Assembly: GCA_034659475.1 (NCBI GenBank)
Contig: JAYEHK010000073.1
Location: 1 to 50,558 of the forward strand
Origin: JAYEHK01 sp034659475
Lineage (GTDB): Bacteria; Bacillota; Syntrophomonadia; Syntrophomonadales; Syntrophomonadaceae
Direction: 5' to 3'
DNA: 50,558 bases
Shown: piece by piece, positions 39,034-47,137 of the stretch
Numbering within the stretch: position 1 is the stretch's first letter
Layout of the letters: every line of letters starts with the position of its first letter
Made by a program: the position numbers and the translations under genes
Notes under the pieces: generated by a model
Seen by the model: only the letters and a program-made list of their open reading frames with translations
What the model was told of the DNA's origin: nothing
Databases searched by the model: none

Positions 39034-40047
39034 ATGGGTTTGTTCAAGTATTTCATCAAACGTCTTTTGCTTGCTGTCCCCACCATCATCGGTGTCAGCA
39101 TCATTGTTTTCCTACTCATTCACATTATTCCAGGCGATCCAGTGCAGGTCATGTTAGGAAATAAAGCAACCGAGGCTGCAAGAACTGCATTAACCGAGCG
39201 TCTAGGGCTCAATCAGCCCTTATATACTCAATACTGGAACTGGTTCACCCACTCCCTTCAGGGAGATTTCGGCATCTCGGTAACAAGTTATGAGCCGGTT
39301 ATGTCGGAAGTTATGAGTCGTTTTACCGCAACCATAGAATTGGCTTTTATCTCCATTATTATCGCCATTGTATTGGGTATTATTTTTGGTGTGACTGCTG
39401 CCAGATACCGCAATCAACCTGCTGATCATATCCTGATCGGGTTTTCGCTGCTAGGGGTTTCCATCCCCGTATTCTGGTTGGGCATCATGCTCATATTCCT
39501 GTTTGCTGCTGTTTTACAATGGCTTCCTGTTTCCGGGCGCCTGACGATGGGACTGTCCATTCCCCATATTACAGGTTTGTACCTCGTGGATTCATTATTA
39601 ACCGGAAATATGAGGGCTTTCGCAGACAGCTTACAGCACCTCATCCTACCCGCTATTTCCCTAGCGACGATCCCCCTGGCGATTATTGTTAGGGTCACAC
39701 GCTCGAGCATGCTGGATGTGCTCCATGAAGATTACATCCGCACCGCAAGAGCCAAAGGTGTGCCCAGGCGACGGGTCATTTTCAAGCACGCCTTAAAGAA
39801 CGCCATGATTCCTGTGTTAACGGTCATCGGATTACAACTCGGCACGTTGCTTGGCGGGGCCATCCTCACGGAAACAGTTTTCGCTTGGCCTGGCGTCGGA
39901 CGCCTGCTGGTGACAGCTATTTCCAATAGAGACTACCCTACCGTGCAGGGCATTGTCTTTTTGATTTCCGTATTATTCGTTGCAATTAATATTATCGTTG
40001 ATTGTTGTTATGCTTACCTTGACCCACGTATCAGATTTGAAGAATAG
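39034..40047 (+). CDS. dppB: ABC dipeptide/oligopeptide transporter permease (DppB/OppB-type)
   Basis: A 337-aa inner membrane permease with six helices. The start (LFKYFIKRLLLAVPTIIGVSIIVFLLIHIIPGDP) is the classic DppB opening. The EAA loop that meets the ATPase is near RTARAKGVPRRRVIFKHALKN. AGGAG lies seven bases before the ATG. It is the first of six genes on the plus strand. Substrate specificity is set by the binding protein; peptides are most likely, but nickel or other solutes are possible in this family. Confidence 0.88.
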   Translation: MGLFKYFIKRLLLAVPTIIGVSIIVFLLIHIIPGDPVQVMLGNKATEAARTALTERLGLNQPLYTQYWNWFTHSLQGDFGISVTSYEPVMSEVMSRFTATIELAFISIIIAIVLGIIFGVTAARYRNQPADHILIGFSLLGVSIPVFWLGIMLIFLFAAVLQWLPVSGRLTMGLSIPHITGLYLVDSLLTGNMRAFADSLQHLILPAISLATIPLAIIVRVTRSSMLDVLHEDYIRTARAKGVPRRRVIFKHALKNAMIPVLTVIGLQLGTLLGGAILTETVFAWPGVGRLLVTAISNRDYPTVQGIVFLISVLFVAINIIVDCCYAYLDPRIRFEE

Positions 40048-40059
40048 AGGATCAACAAT

Positions 40060-40920
40060 ATGACAAGTGAATGGAAACAAATCATCATCGAATTTAGAAA
40101 AAACAAGTTAGCTGTTGTAGGCTTTTATATCGCAGTGGGACTGCTTTTGTTATCGGTCCTGGCGCCTTTTTTGGCTCCCCATGATCCATTGGAGCCAAAC
40201 CTGACCGCTAAGCTTATACCAGGCTTCTGGGCAGGTAATTGGAACAATTTCCTCGGTACGGATAACCTAGGCAGAGATCTTTTCTCACGCATCCTTTACG
40301 GCGGAACGATCTCACTCCGCGTGGGATATATCGTCATTTTGATTACAGCTGTGTTCGGAACCATTCTTGGCGTTGTGCCCGCCTATTATGGAAAAGCGGT
40401 GGACATGTTCTTGATGCGTATTGTGGACGTTTTCTTAGCCTTTCCACCCTTGCTGCTGGCATTGGCCATTGCTGCCGCACTGGGAACCGGTCTGGAGAAA
40501 GCAATGCTGGCAATATCCCTCACCTATATTCCAGGAATGGCCCGTATTGTAAGAAGCTCTGTTCTGACCGTTAAAACACTTCCCTATGTGGAAGCTTCGC
40601 AATCCATGGGGGCTTCCAGCACATGGATTATCGTCCGCCATATTTTACCCAACATACTGGCTCCCGCTGTTGTTTACCTGACCCTGTTGCTGGCAGATGC
40701 CATTCTCTATACCGCAGCGCTTGGGTTCCTAGGCGTTGGTATTGATCCATCCACACCAGAATGGGGGGCCATGTTAAGCAGCGGCAGAGATTATCTGTTA
40801 ATGGGTCAGTGGTGGGTCACTGTTTTCCCGGGTATTATGATTGTCCTCGCGGTTCTCTCCTTCAACCTATTTGGAGACGGCCTGCGTGAATCCCTGGACT
40901 CTAAATTACGAGTTCAATAA
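40060..40920 (+). CDS. dppC: ABC dipeptide/oligopeptide transporter permease (DppC/OppC-type)
   Basis: The 286-aa second permease. It has an N-terminal helix after the cytoplasmic start (EFRKNKLAVVGFYIAVGLLLLSVLAPFLAPHDP), the block NFLGTDNLGRDLFSRILYGG typical of DppC, and the EAA loop YVEASQSMGASSTWIIVRHILPN. It starts 12 bp after the first permease gene and pairs with it to form the membrane channel. Confidence 0.88.
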   Translation: MTSEWKQIIIEFRKNKLAVVGFYIAVGLLLLSVLAPFLAPHDPLEPNLTAKLIPGFWAGNWNNFLGTDNLGRDLFSRILYGGTISLRVGYIVILITAVFGTILGVVPAYYGKAVDMFLMRIVDVFLAFPPLLLALAIAAALGTGLEKAMLAISLTYIPGMARIVRSSVLTVKTLPYVEASQSMGASSTWIIVRHILPNILAPAVVYLTLLLADAILYTAALGFLGVGIDPSTPEWGAMLSSGRDYLLMGQWWVTVFPGIMIVLAVLSFNLFGDGLRESLDSKLRVQ

Positions 40921-40926
40921 GGAGAT

Positions 40927-41901
40927 ATGATTTTGAATACACTTCTAAGCGTCAAAGATTTGCGGGTTCAGTTTCTGACAGGGAACGGCCCGGTGCTAGC
41001 AGTCGATGGAGTTTCTTTCGACTTACAAAAAGGCCAAACCCTCGGGTTAGTAGGAGAATCCGGTTCTGGTAAAAGTGTCAGTTCACTTGCCATCATGCGC
41101 CTCCTAGCAGACAACACCCAGGTAGAGGGAAGCATTCTATTTAATGGAGAAAACCTGCTGCATAAATCAGAACGTGAACTGGAACAAATCAGAGGAAACC
41201 GCATATCCATGATCTTTCAGGAACCCATGACTTCGTTGAACCCGGTATTTTCAATAGAAGATCAATTAGGAGAAGCGATTTCACTGCATCAGGGTGGCAA
41301 GAAAAAGGACCTGCAGCATAAAGTGGCTGATCTTTTAGATCTGGTTGGTTTCGCCACCCCACATCGACGGATGAAGGAATATCCCCATCAGTTAAGTGGT
41401 GGTATGCGCCAGCGGGTAATGATTGCGATGGCACTGGCCTGTAATCCAGACATTCTCATTGCAGACGAACCGACGACTGCATTGGATGTCACCATTCAAG
41501 CCCAGATTCTGGCTCTGATTCGTGATCTTCAGGAAAAATTGGACACAGCCGTATTGATGATTACGCATGACCTCGGCGTGGTCGCCCAGGTCGCCCATCA
41601 GGTTGCGGTCATGTATGCCGGACAGATTGTAGAGTATGCGAATGTTGAGGATTTATACAACCATCCGGAACATCCTTATACCCGTGCTCTTTTAGATACG
41701 ATTCCAGACATCCATCAACAACAGGATCAATTGCACGAAATCAAAGGAATGGTTCCGAATCTATTATCGGTCCCTGTTGGATGTCGTTTTCACCCGCGTT
41801 GTACAGAGGCATTGGAGATCTGTGCCACACAATGCCCCCCCATGGTCGACCATGGAAATAGCAGCATTCGCTGCTGGCAGTTGAAACATAAAGGAGAATA
41901 A
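40927..41901 (+). CDS. dppD: ABC dipeptide/oligopeptide transporter ATPase (DppD/OppD-type)
   Basis: A 324-aa ATPase with Walker A GESGSGKSVSSLA (about 42-54), signature LSGGMRQRVMIAMA and Walker B ILIADEPTTALD. The C-terminal oligopeptide extension has GCRFHPRCTEALEICATQCPP, whose cysteines can bind an iron-sulfur cluster in some family members. The ATG is only two bases after AAGGAG; a TTG two codons in (40933) has better spacing and may be the true start. It pairs with the next gene as the two motor subunits. Confidence 0.9.
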   Translation: MILNTLLSVKDLRVQFLTGNGPVLAVDGVSFDLQKGQTLGLVGESGSGKSVSSLAIMRLLADNTQVEGSILFNGENLLHKSERELEQIRGNRISMIFQEPMTSLNPVFSIEDQLGEAISLHQGGKKKDLQHKVADLLDLVGFATPHRRMKEYPHQLSGGMRQRVMIAMALACNPDILIADEPTTALDVTIQAQILALIRDLQEKLDTAVLMITHDLGVVAQVAHQVAVMYAGQIVEYANVEDLYNHPEHPYTRALLDTIPDIHQQQDQLHEIKGMVPNLLSVPVGCRFHPRCTEALEICATQCPPMVDHGNSSIRCWQLKHKGE

Positions 41902-41903
41902 TC

Positions 41904-42872
41904 ATGGGAGAAGCCATTTTAAAAATAGACAATCTGCGAAAGTATTATCCTGTTAAACGCCAGAATAGTTTTGGGAAATCTGAATGGTTAAAAGCTGTCG
42001 ACGGCATTAGTTTCGAGGTGTACGAAGGAGAAACCCTTGGTCTTGTTGGAGAATCCGGATGTGGCAAATCGACCACCCGCAAACTATTATTACGCCTTGA
42101 AGAGGCCACATCCGGCAGCATTTACTTTCACGGCCGGGACATCTACCGTATGAATCGTGCAGAACTGAAAGCTTTTCGCCATGAAGCACAGGTTGTTTTT
42201 CAGGACCCATATGCCAGTCTGGATCCTAAATGGAAGGTGGGTAAAATTATTGGCGAACCCCTGCAGATACATGGCATTGGCAACCGCAAAACCCGCAGGG
42301 AAAAGGTTCTGGCATTGATGGAATGTGTGGGGTTACCGGCTGAATATTATGAGCGCTATGCCCACGAATTCAGCGGCGGTCAACGACAGAGAATCGGCAT
42401 TGCCAGGGCGCTGGCACTGGAACCAACACTGATTGTCGCTGATGAACCGGTCTCAGCACTGGATGTCTCTATTCAGGCTCAAATCCTTAATCTCATGAAA
42501 GATTTACAAAAAAGACTGGAACTTACTTACGTATTCATTTCTCACGATTTGAGTGTTGTCAAACACATCTGCCAACGGGTAGCGGTCATGTATCTGGGAA
42601 AAATCGTTGAAATTGCAGACACAGAAGAACTCTTTTCAAATCCGCTTCACCCATACACCGTTGCGCTTATGAATGCGATCCCCTTACCCGATCCAACTTT
42701 GAAACAGCAGTTAAATGTACTGGAAGGGGAGGTTCCTTCCCCCATTAATCCACCAACTGGATGTCCATTCCATACCCGCTGTCCCCATGCCATGGATATA
42801 TGCCGCGTTCAGGAACCACCCGTAAATATGATGCAGAACGGCCACCAGTTGGCCTGTCATTTGTATAAGTAA
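41904..42872 (+). CDS. dppF: ABC dipeptide/oligopeptide transporter ATPase (DppF/OppF-type)
   Basis: The 322-aa second ATPase: Walker A GESGCGKSTTRKL, signature FSGGQRQRIGIARAL and Walker B LIVADEPVSALD. The N-terminal block LRKYYPVKRQNSF..SEWLKAVDGISFEV is typical of DppF. The C-terminus again has a cysteine set (GCPFHTRCPHAMDICRVQEPP). It begins 2 bp after dppD, so the two are translationally linked. Confidence 0.9.
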   Translation: MGEAILKIDNLRKYYPVKRQNSFGKSEWLKAVDGISFEVYEGETLGLVGESGCGKSTTRKLLLRLEEATSGSIYFHGRDIYRMNRAELKAFRHEAQVVFQDPYASLDPKWKVGKIIGEPLQIHGIGNRKTRREKVLALMECVGLPAEYYERYAHEFSGGQRQRIGIARALALEPTLIVADEPVSALDVSIQAQILNLMKDLQKRLELTYVFISHDLSVVKHICQRVAVMYLGKIVEIADTEELFSNPLHPYTVALMNAIPLPDPTLKQQLNVLEGEVPSPINPPTGCPFHTRCPHAMDICRVQEPPVNMMQNGHQLACHLYK

Positions 42873-42897
42873 TAAAAAAATTTTAGGAGGTAAGAGA

Positions 42898-44457
42898 ATG
42901 GTAAAGAGAGGGAAACATGTTGCATTATTATTAGTGATGCTTCTACTGGTCGGTTCAATGGCCGGATGCGGTGGAGGCGAAGAACAGCAGGCGAGTGAAG
43001 ATACCTTCATCGTTGCGAGAACAACTGATGCAGGCACACTAGACTGCGGTTACGCCTATTCTGAAGGTGAAATCGATCTGATGTACCATATCTATGATGG
43101 ATTGGTAGCTCTCAAAAACAGTGACCTGGAAGTAGAACCCGCACTGGCAGAGTCCTGGGAGACCTCTGAAGACGGTACAGTCTGGACCTTTGCACTCAAA
43201 CAAGGTGTCAAATTCCACGACGGCACCGATTTTAATGCGGATGCTGTTGTCTTCAGTTTCAATCGTTTAATTAACGAAAACCATCCCTATTACGGTCTGG
43301 GTGACTATTCCTATTTTGATTATTTGCTGAGCGACGCCATCGATGATGTAAAAGCCATCGACGAGTATACAGTAGAAATCAGTCTTAAGGACAAATTCGC
43401 ACCGTTCCTGACCTATCTGGGATATTACTCAGAATTTATCGTAAGCCCCACCGCCGTCGAAAAATACGGTACAGAATACTTTAAAAATCCCGTTGGAACT
43501 GGTCCTTTTAAGTTTGAAGAATGGCAAAAAGATGAGTATCTGACACTCTCCAGAAATGATGAATACTGGGGTGACAAGCCTGAAATATCTACCCTTATCT
43601 GGAAGATTGTGCCCGATGATTCTACCCGTTTAATGGAACTGGAATCCGGTCAGGTTCATGCCATCAAGCCCATCAGCCCCAATCAACTTGAAAAAGTCAA
43701 AGGCAATGATAAACTACTCTTAAAAGAGGTAGCTGGCGCAAATCTGTTCTATGCCGCTTTTAACAGAGACAAAGCCCCCTTTGACGATGTCCGTGTAAGA
43801 AAAGCCATCAGTTATGCCATTGACATGGATAAATTGGTGGAAAACACGTACGATGGCATGGCAACCCGAGCTATTAATCCTATGCCGCCTACCGTCTTCG
43901 GGTTTAATGACGAAGTAGAACCTTACCCGTACGACCCGGAAAAGGCCAAGGCTTTACTCGCAGAAGCCGGTTATCCAGATGGATTTAAGATGGAACTCAA
44001 CACCTTTGTCAACGCACGACCTTACGTAGCACGCCCAATTGACACAGCAGAAATCATTAAGAGTGATCTTTCTAAAATTGGTATTGAAGTGACCATTAAT
44101 ACCAACGAATGGGGAACTCACCAGACGTTGATGGATAACATGGAACACCAGGTCACATTTAATGGATGGTATGATATCCCCTATCCCAGCAACTTCCTGA
44201 AAACGATGCTGCTGCTGGGTTCCAATACAGGATATGCGCCCGAGAATGTAACCGCATTAGCGGACAAGGCCCTTGCTACGTACGACAGAGACGAACAGAT
44301 TGAAGCCTATAAGGAATTACAGGCCATTGTTCACGAAGATATTCCAATCATACCCATCGCACACAATGATTACACTGCAGCAGTGCTCAATAATGTAGAA
44401 GGATTCGAACTTGATGTACTTGGCAATATTAACGTAAAAAAGGCCCACTTTAAATAA
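42898..44457 (+). CDS. Peptide ABC transporter substrate-binding lipoprotein (SBP_bac_5 family)
   Basis: A 519-aa extracellular solute-binding lipoprotein. The signal peptide has the lipobox LVGSMAGC (Cys near residue 23). The mature protein matches the DppA/OppA family: LAESWETSEDGTVWTFALKQGVKFHDGTDFNADAVVFSF (split over about 80-120), and FKNPVGTGPFKFEEWQKDEYL. The ATG follows AGGAGGT. It captures the substrate for the four membrane genes before it. The family covers di- and oligopeptides and also nickel, heme and opines; the following amidohydrolase suggests a peptide-like amide, but this is inference. An mRNA hairpin after the gene may raise its expression over the next gene. Confidence 0.9.
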   Translation: MVKRGKHVALLLVMLLLVGSMAGCGGGEEQQASEDTFIVARTTDAGTLDCGYAYSEGEIDLMYHIYDGLVALKNSDLEVEPALAESWETSEDGTVWTFALKQGVKFHDGTDFNADAVVFSFNRLINENHPYYGLGDYSYFDYLLSDAIDDVKAIDEYTVEISLKDKFAPFLTYLGYYSEFIVSPTAVEKYGTEYFKNPVGTGPFKFEEWQKDEYLTLSRNDEYWGDKPEISTLIWKIVPDDSTRLMELESGQVHAIKPISPNQLEKVKGNDKLLLKEVAGANLFYAAFNRDKAPFDDVRVRKAISYAIDMDKLVENTYDGMATRAINPMPPTVFGFNDEVEPYPYDPEKAKALLAEAGYPDGFKMELNTFVNARPYVARPIDTAEIIKSDLSKIGIEVTINTNEWGTHQTLMDNMEHQVTFNGWYDIPYPSNFLKTMLLLGSNTGYAPENVTALADKALATYDRDEQIEAYKELQAIVHEDIPIIPIAHNDYTAAVLNNVEGFELDVLGNINVKKAHFK

Positions 44458-44469
44458 AATTATAATTAT

Positions 44470-44497
44470 AAGGGACAGGGAAAAATCCCTGTCCCTT
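44470..44497 (+). terminator. Hairpin between the binding protein and amidohydrolase genes
   Basis: A perfect 12-bp stem (AAGGGACAGGGA / TCCCTGTCCCTT, loop AAAA) lies 13 bp after the binding-protein stop and is followed by TAATTGTTC. The U tract is weak, so it may act as a partial terminator or RNA-end protector, giving more binding protein than amidohydrolase. Confidence 0.65.
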
Positions 44498-44518
44498 TAA
44501 TTGTTCAGGAGGAAGAAA

Positions 44519-45712
44519 ATGATAACCGTATTACAAAACGTTACCCTTATTGATGGGACAGGGCAAGCGCCCATAAAAAACGCGACTATTCTTATTGAAG
44601 AGGGCCGTATTCAGGCCGCCGGCAGAGCCGAGGAGATTCAGCTTCCGGAAGAGAGTACCTCCATTGATTTGGAAGGAAAAACCGTGATTCCTGGCCTCAT
44701 TGACTGCCACATCCATATGGACCTGCATGGCTTCGCTAATACCTATGATGAAAATCTGGTAGAAGACAAACTTCGGGCCCTGCGTGCTGCTCACGAGATG
44801 GAAAACACACTTCGCAGAGGTATTACCACAGTGCGTAACCTAGGCAGTGTAAATCATATTGATTTTGCAGTAAAGGATGCCCTTGCCGAAGGGTACTGCA
44901 AAGGCCCCCGCGTTCTCACCAGCGGTAAAATCATCAGTATGACGGCTTCTGGCAATGATTATTTCAAGGGCTTATACCGGGAAGCGGATGGTCCTGACGA
45001 AGTCCGCAAAGCAGCTCGCGAACAGTTAAAAGCCGGGGCCGATGTGCTGAAAATCATGGCCACCGGCGCGGTAATGAATCCCGGAGGCGCTCCCGGTGTA
45101 CCCCAGTTGAATCCCGATGAGATTCGGGCTGTTGTAGAGGAAGGTGCCAAACTGGGTATCCGCGTAGCTGCACATGCACACGGCACAAAAGGTATCAAAA
45201 ATTCCATTCTCGCTGGGGTAGCCACCATTGAGCACTGCACCTTTATGACGGATGAAATTATTGATCTGCTGATTCAACATGATGTTTACATGGTCCCCAC
45301 CTACGTTGTTGACCACCTCATGCTTAAAGCCGGAGCAGAAGGAGGCATCCCTCCATTTATGCTGCAAAAAATTGAAAGTATTCAGGCGCAGTTTAGAGTC
45401 ATGTTCAAACGCGCCATCGATGCCGGTGTGAAAGTTGCTTTCGGCACCGATGCAGGCACCAACTACAATTATCACGGCAACAATGCACTTGAACTCGCCC
45501 TGCTGGTGGAGGACGGTTTTATGACACCGATACAGGCCATTCGCAGCGGTACACTCATATCTGCCCAGGCCCTAGGGTTAGAAAACGAAATCGGCACCAT
45601 TGAAACAGGCAAAATCGCCGACCTCGTCGTAGTAAACGGTTCCCTTGAAAAAGGGCTTCGTCCGCTGGTAGATGAAGTTGAGATGGTGTTTCAGTCGGGG
45701 CAATTAGTTTGA
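44519..45712 (+). CDS. Metal-dependent amidohydrolase (Xaa-Pro/Xaa-Arg dipeptidase-like)
   Basis: A 397-aa TIM-barrel hydrolase of the amidohydrolase superfamily. Metal and catalytic residues are visible: HxH in IDCHIHMDLHG (about 62-66), the bridging lysine in VLKIMATGAVM, His in VAAHAHGTKG, His in IEHCTFM, and Asp in VAFGTDAGTN. The beta-sandwich start VTLIDGTGQAPIKNATILIE is typical. It is close to the Met_dep_hydrolase_A group of cytoplasmic dipeptidases. The frame opens at 44501, but the ATG at 44519 follows AGGAGG. It is the last gene of the peptide importer operon, so it probably cleaves the imported compound in the cytoplasm. The exact bond is unknown. Confidence 0.82.
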   Translation: MITVLQNVTLIDGTGQAPIKNATILIEEGRIQAAGRAEEIQLPEESTSIDLEGKTVIPGLIDCHIHMDLHGFANTYDENLVEDKLRALRAAHEMENTLRRGITTVRNLGSVNHIDFAVKDALAEGYCKGPRVLTSGKIISMTASGNDYFKGLYREADGPDEVRKAAREQLKAGADVLKIMATGAVMNPGGAPGVPQLNPDEIRAVVEEGAKLGIRVAAHAHGTKGIKNSILAGVATIEHCTFMTDEIIDLLIQHDVYMVPTYVVDHLMLKAGAEGGIPPFMLQKIESIQAQFRVMFKRAIDAGVKVAFGTDAGTNYNYHGNNALELALLVEDGFMTPIQAIRSGTLISAQALGLENEIGTIETGKIADLVVVNGSLEKGLRPLVDEVEMVFQSGQLV

Positions 45713-45995
45713 AAATAGACACGGACTGCGCAGACTTTTTTTGTAAGGAGTCAGGGGTGAGAAGTAAGGTCAATGCCTGACACATAGCGCCTGACTCCTA
45801 ACCCCTCACTTATTTTCATCGGTGGTTGCGTGTGCTCATTGAGTATGGCCTGCGGCCATGGGTGGTTAATGATGAGACAGGGGGACGTTTCATTTTGTCT
45901 CACCCTAATAAGAATCAATACGCTTGAGGTTTGCCTATTTTCATAGGTGGATGCGTGTGCCCATTAGGTATGAGCTGCCGGCAGGGGAGGCAGTA
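45711..45995. repeat. Composite intergenic repeat (modules A-B-C) after the amidohydrolase
   Basis: From the stop codon on it reads GAAAATAGACACGGACTGCG, then CAGAC, a T run, TTGTAAGGAGTCAGGGGTGA, AAGTAAGGTCAATGCCTGAC, then CTGACTCCTAACCCCTCAC, TATTTTCATCGGTGGTTGCG, TATGGCCTGCGGCCATGGG, a GAGACAGGGGGACG hairpin (45873-45902), and a second TATTTTCATAGGTGGATGCG. The module order matches that at 9846 and 20187. The 465-bp gap to 46178 holds no gene. Confidence 0.75.
45873..45902. repeat. REP-like single hairpin (GGGGACG family)
   Basis: TGAGACA and TGTCTCA form a 7-bp stem around a loop that starts GGGGGACGTTT. It is a single unit of the hairpin found twice in each of the palindromes at 24451, 35302 and 47002, but with a different, self-consistent stem. 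Confidence 0.7.
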
Positions 45996-46004
45996 ATACT
46001 AATA

Positions 46005-46048
46005 AATGGCGAGGGAAACGCCTATAGTATGGTGTTTACCTCGCCATT
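46005..46048. terminator. Imperfect long hairpin in the gap after the amidohydrolase
   Basis: AATGGCGAGG pairs with CCTCGCCATT (10 bp). Inner pairing of AAAC with GTTT and of CC with GG leaves an 8-base loop. No clear U tract follows on either strand. It may mark the boundary between the converging operons. Confidence 0.45.
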
Positions 46049-46138
46049 GTAAACATATGTTTTGCTTACTAAACAATTGATATTTTAAGACGCGGCACTT
46101 GTTTAGTTCTTTTTATTTTTGTTTATAAAAGTGTCTGT

Positions 46139-46180
46139 ATGTCCCAAAAGCAAGGGACATTTTAAAACGCATGGGCGTTT
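46139..46180 (-). terminator. Paired small hairpins at the end of the metal ABC permease gene
   Basis: AAACGC-ATGG-GCGTTT (46165-46180) overlaps the permease stop, and ATGTCCC-AAAAGCAA-GGGACAT (46139-46160) follows. On the minus strand TTAAAA lies between them. Together they could end the metal importer transcript, but neither is a textbook terminator. Confidence 0.4.
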
Positions 46181-46997
46181 ATTTTTTGGAAAACGCCAAT
46201 GTTCCTGCCAACAGAAAAACTGAAGCCAGAACAGTTGCTGCTCCTGCAGGAATATTTAGATAAGCGGCACTCGTCAGGCCGGACAGTGTGCTTACCACGC
46301 CGAACAGCATGGCCAAGAGGAACATATGCTTCAGATTGTAGGTCAATTGATAGGCAGCCGCCGCAGGATTGATGATCAGGGTAAAGATGAGCATCGCACC
46401 AAAACTGGTATAAAACGATGTGATGACAACGCCAGTAAGCACAAGAATCATGTAAAAAACCCTGGTCGCCGGGATACCGCTTGCAATGGCAAGCTCCCGC
46501 CCCAGTATCAGTGCCTGTATTTCCTTGAAAAATAAGACAATAAAGCCCAACGCAACGAGGGTGGATATAACCATCAAAATCAGCTGCTGATGACTAATCA
46601 GCAAAATATTGCCCCATAACAATGCCAGGCCTTCACTTTTTGACCCCGGCAACAGTCCCAACAGGAGAAAAACCAGTCCCACCGTAGCAGAAAAAATAAT
46701 GCCCAGTGCGGTGTCCAGTTTAAACTTGCCCCAGTCCGCCAGGGGACCAATGAGCAGACTCACCCCAATGGCAAAAGCAAACGCCGTCACGACAGGGTTG
46801 AATCCCAGTAAAAGGCCCAGCAGGGCACCTGCCAGTGCTGCATGAGAGATAGTGGTTCCCAGCAACGTAATGCCTGTCAAGAGAACAACGACCCCGATCG
46901 CCCCACAGCTGGCTCCCCCAAGGATCGCAGCAAGTATGGCTTTTTGCATAAACGGATAAACCAGATATTCCAGCAACCTTCTCTTCCTTTCATTCAT
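46179..46997 (-). CDS. Metal (zinc/manganese-type) ABC transporter permease
   Basis: A membrane permease of the ABC-3 family with eight to nine helices: the block GGASCGAIGVVVLLTGITLLGTTISHAALAGALLG, then SKSEGLALLWGNILLISHQQL, and ELAIASGIPATRVFY. It moves Zn, Mn or a related ion. The frame runs up to 47087, but its first 30 codons lie inside a REP-like palindrome and are not credible. The ATG at 46997 gives 273 aa but has no ribosome binding site because the palindrome begins a few bases upstream. A TTG at 46976, eight bases after AAAGGA, matches the usual family start (LEYLVYPFMQKA). I mark the ATG, but the TTG may be right. It is the last gene of the importer operon. Confidence 0.82.
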   Translation of the reverse strand: MNERKRRLLEYLVYPFMQKAILAAILGGASCGAIGVVVLLTGITLLGTTISHAALAGALLGLLLGFNPVVTAFAFAIGVSLLIGPLADWGKFKLDTALGIIFSATVGLVFLLLGLLPGSKSEGLALLWGNILLISHQQLILMVISTLVALGFIVLFFKEIQALILGRELAIASGIPATRVFYMILVLTGVVITSFYTSFGAMLIFTLIINPAAAAYQLTYNLKHMFLLAMLFGVVSTLSGLTSAAYLNIPAGAATVLASVFLLAGTLAFSKK

Positions 46998-47001
46998 CAA
47001 G

Positions 47002-47137
47002 GGTGTCAAGGGGACGGAGGTGTCAAGGGGACGGTTCTGCTGACACCTTTTGCACCCAAATTTGCTTCTTACACAGGCACACTGCACAAAAGGTGTCAGC
47101 AGAACCGTCCCCTTGACACCTCCGTCCCCTTGACACC
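47002..47137. repeat. REP-like palindrome 3: perfect 50-bp arms filling the permease-ATPase gap
   Basis: Arms at 47002-47051 and 47088-47137 are perfect reverse complements of 50 bp, with a 36-bp centre. Each arm holds two direct copies of GGTGTCAAGGGGACGG, followed by TTCTGCTGACACCTTTT; TGTCA can pair with TGACA around GGGGACGG. It fills the gap exactly: the ATPase stop codon starts at 47138 and the permease ATG is at 46997. It seems to be a recent insertion, because the arms show no mutations. Confidence 0.9.

Noticed and set aside
41428..41445. Sigma-54-like TGGCAC in dppD
   Set aside because: It is inside a coding region and lacks a TTGC at the right distance.
46997..47087. N-terminal extension of the metal ABC permease
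   Set aside because: The extra 30 codons are the translated arm and loop of a REP-like palindrome.
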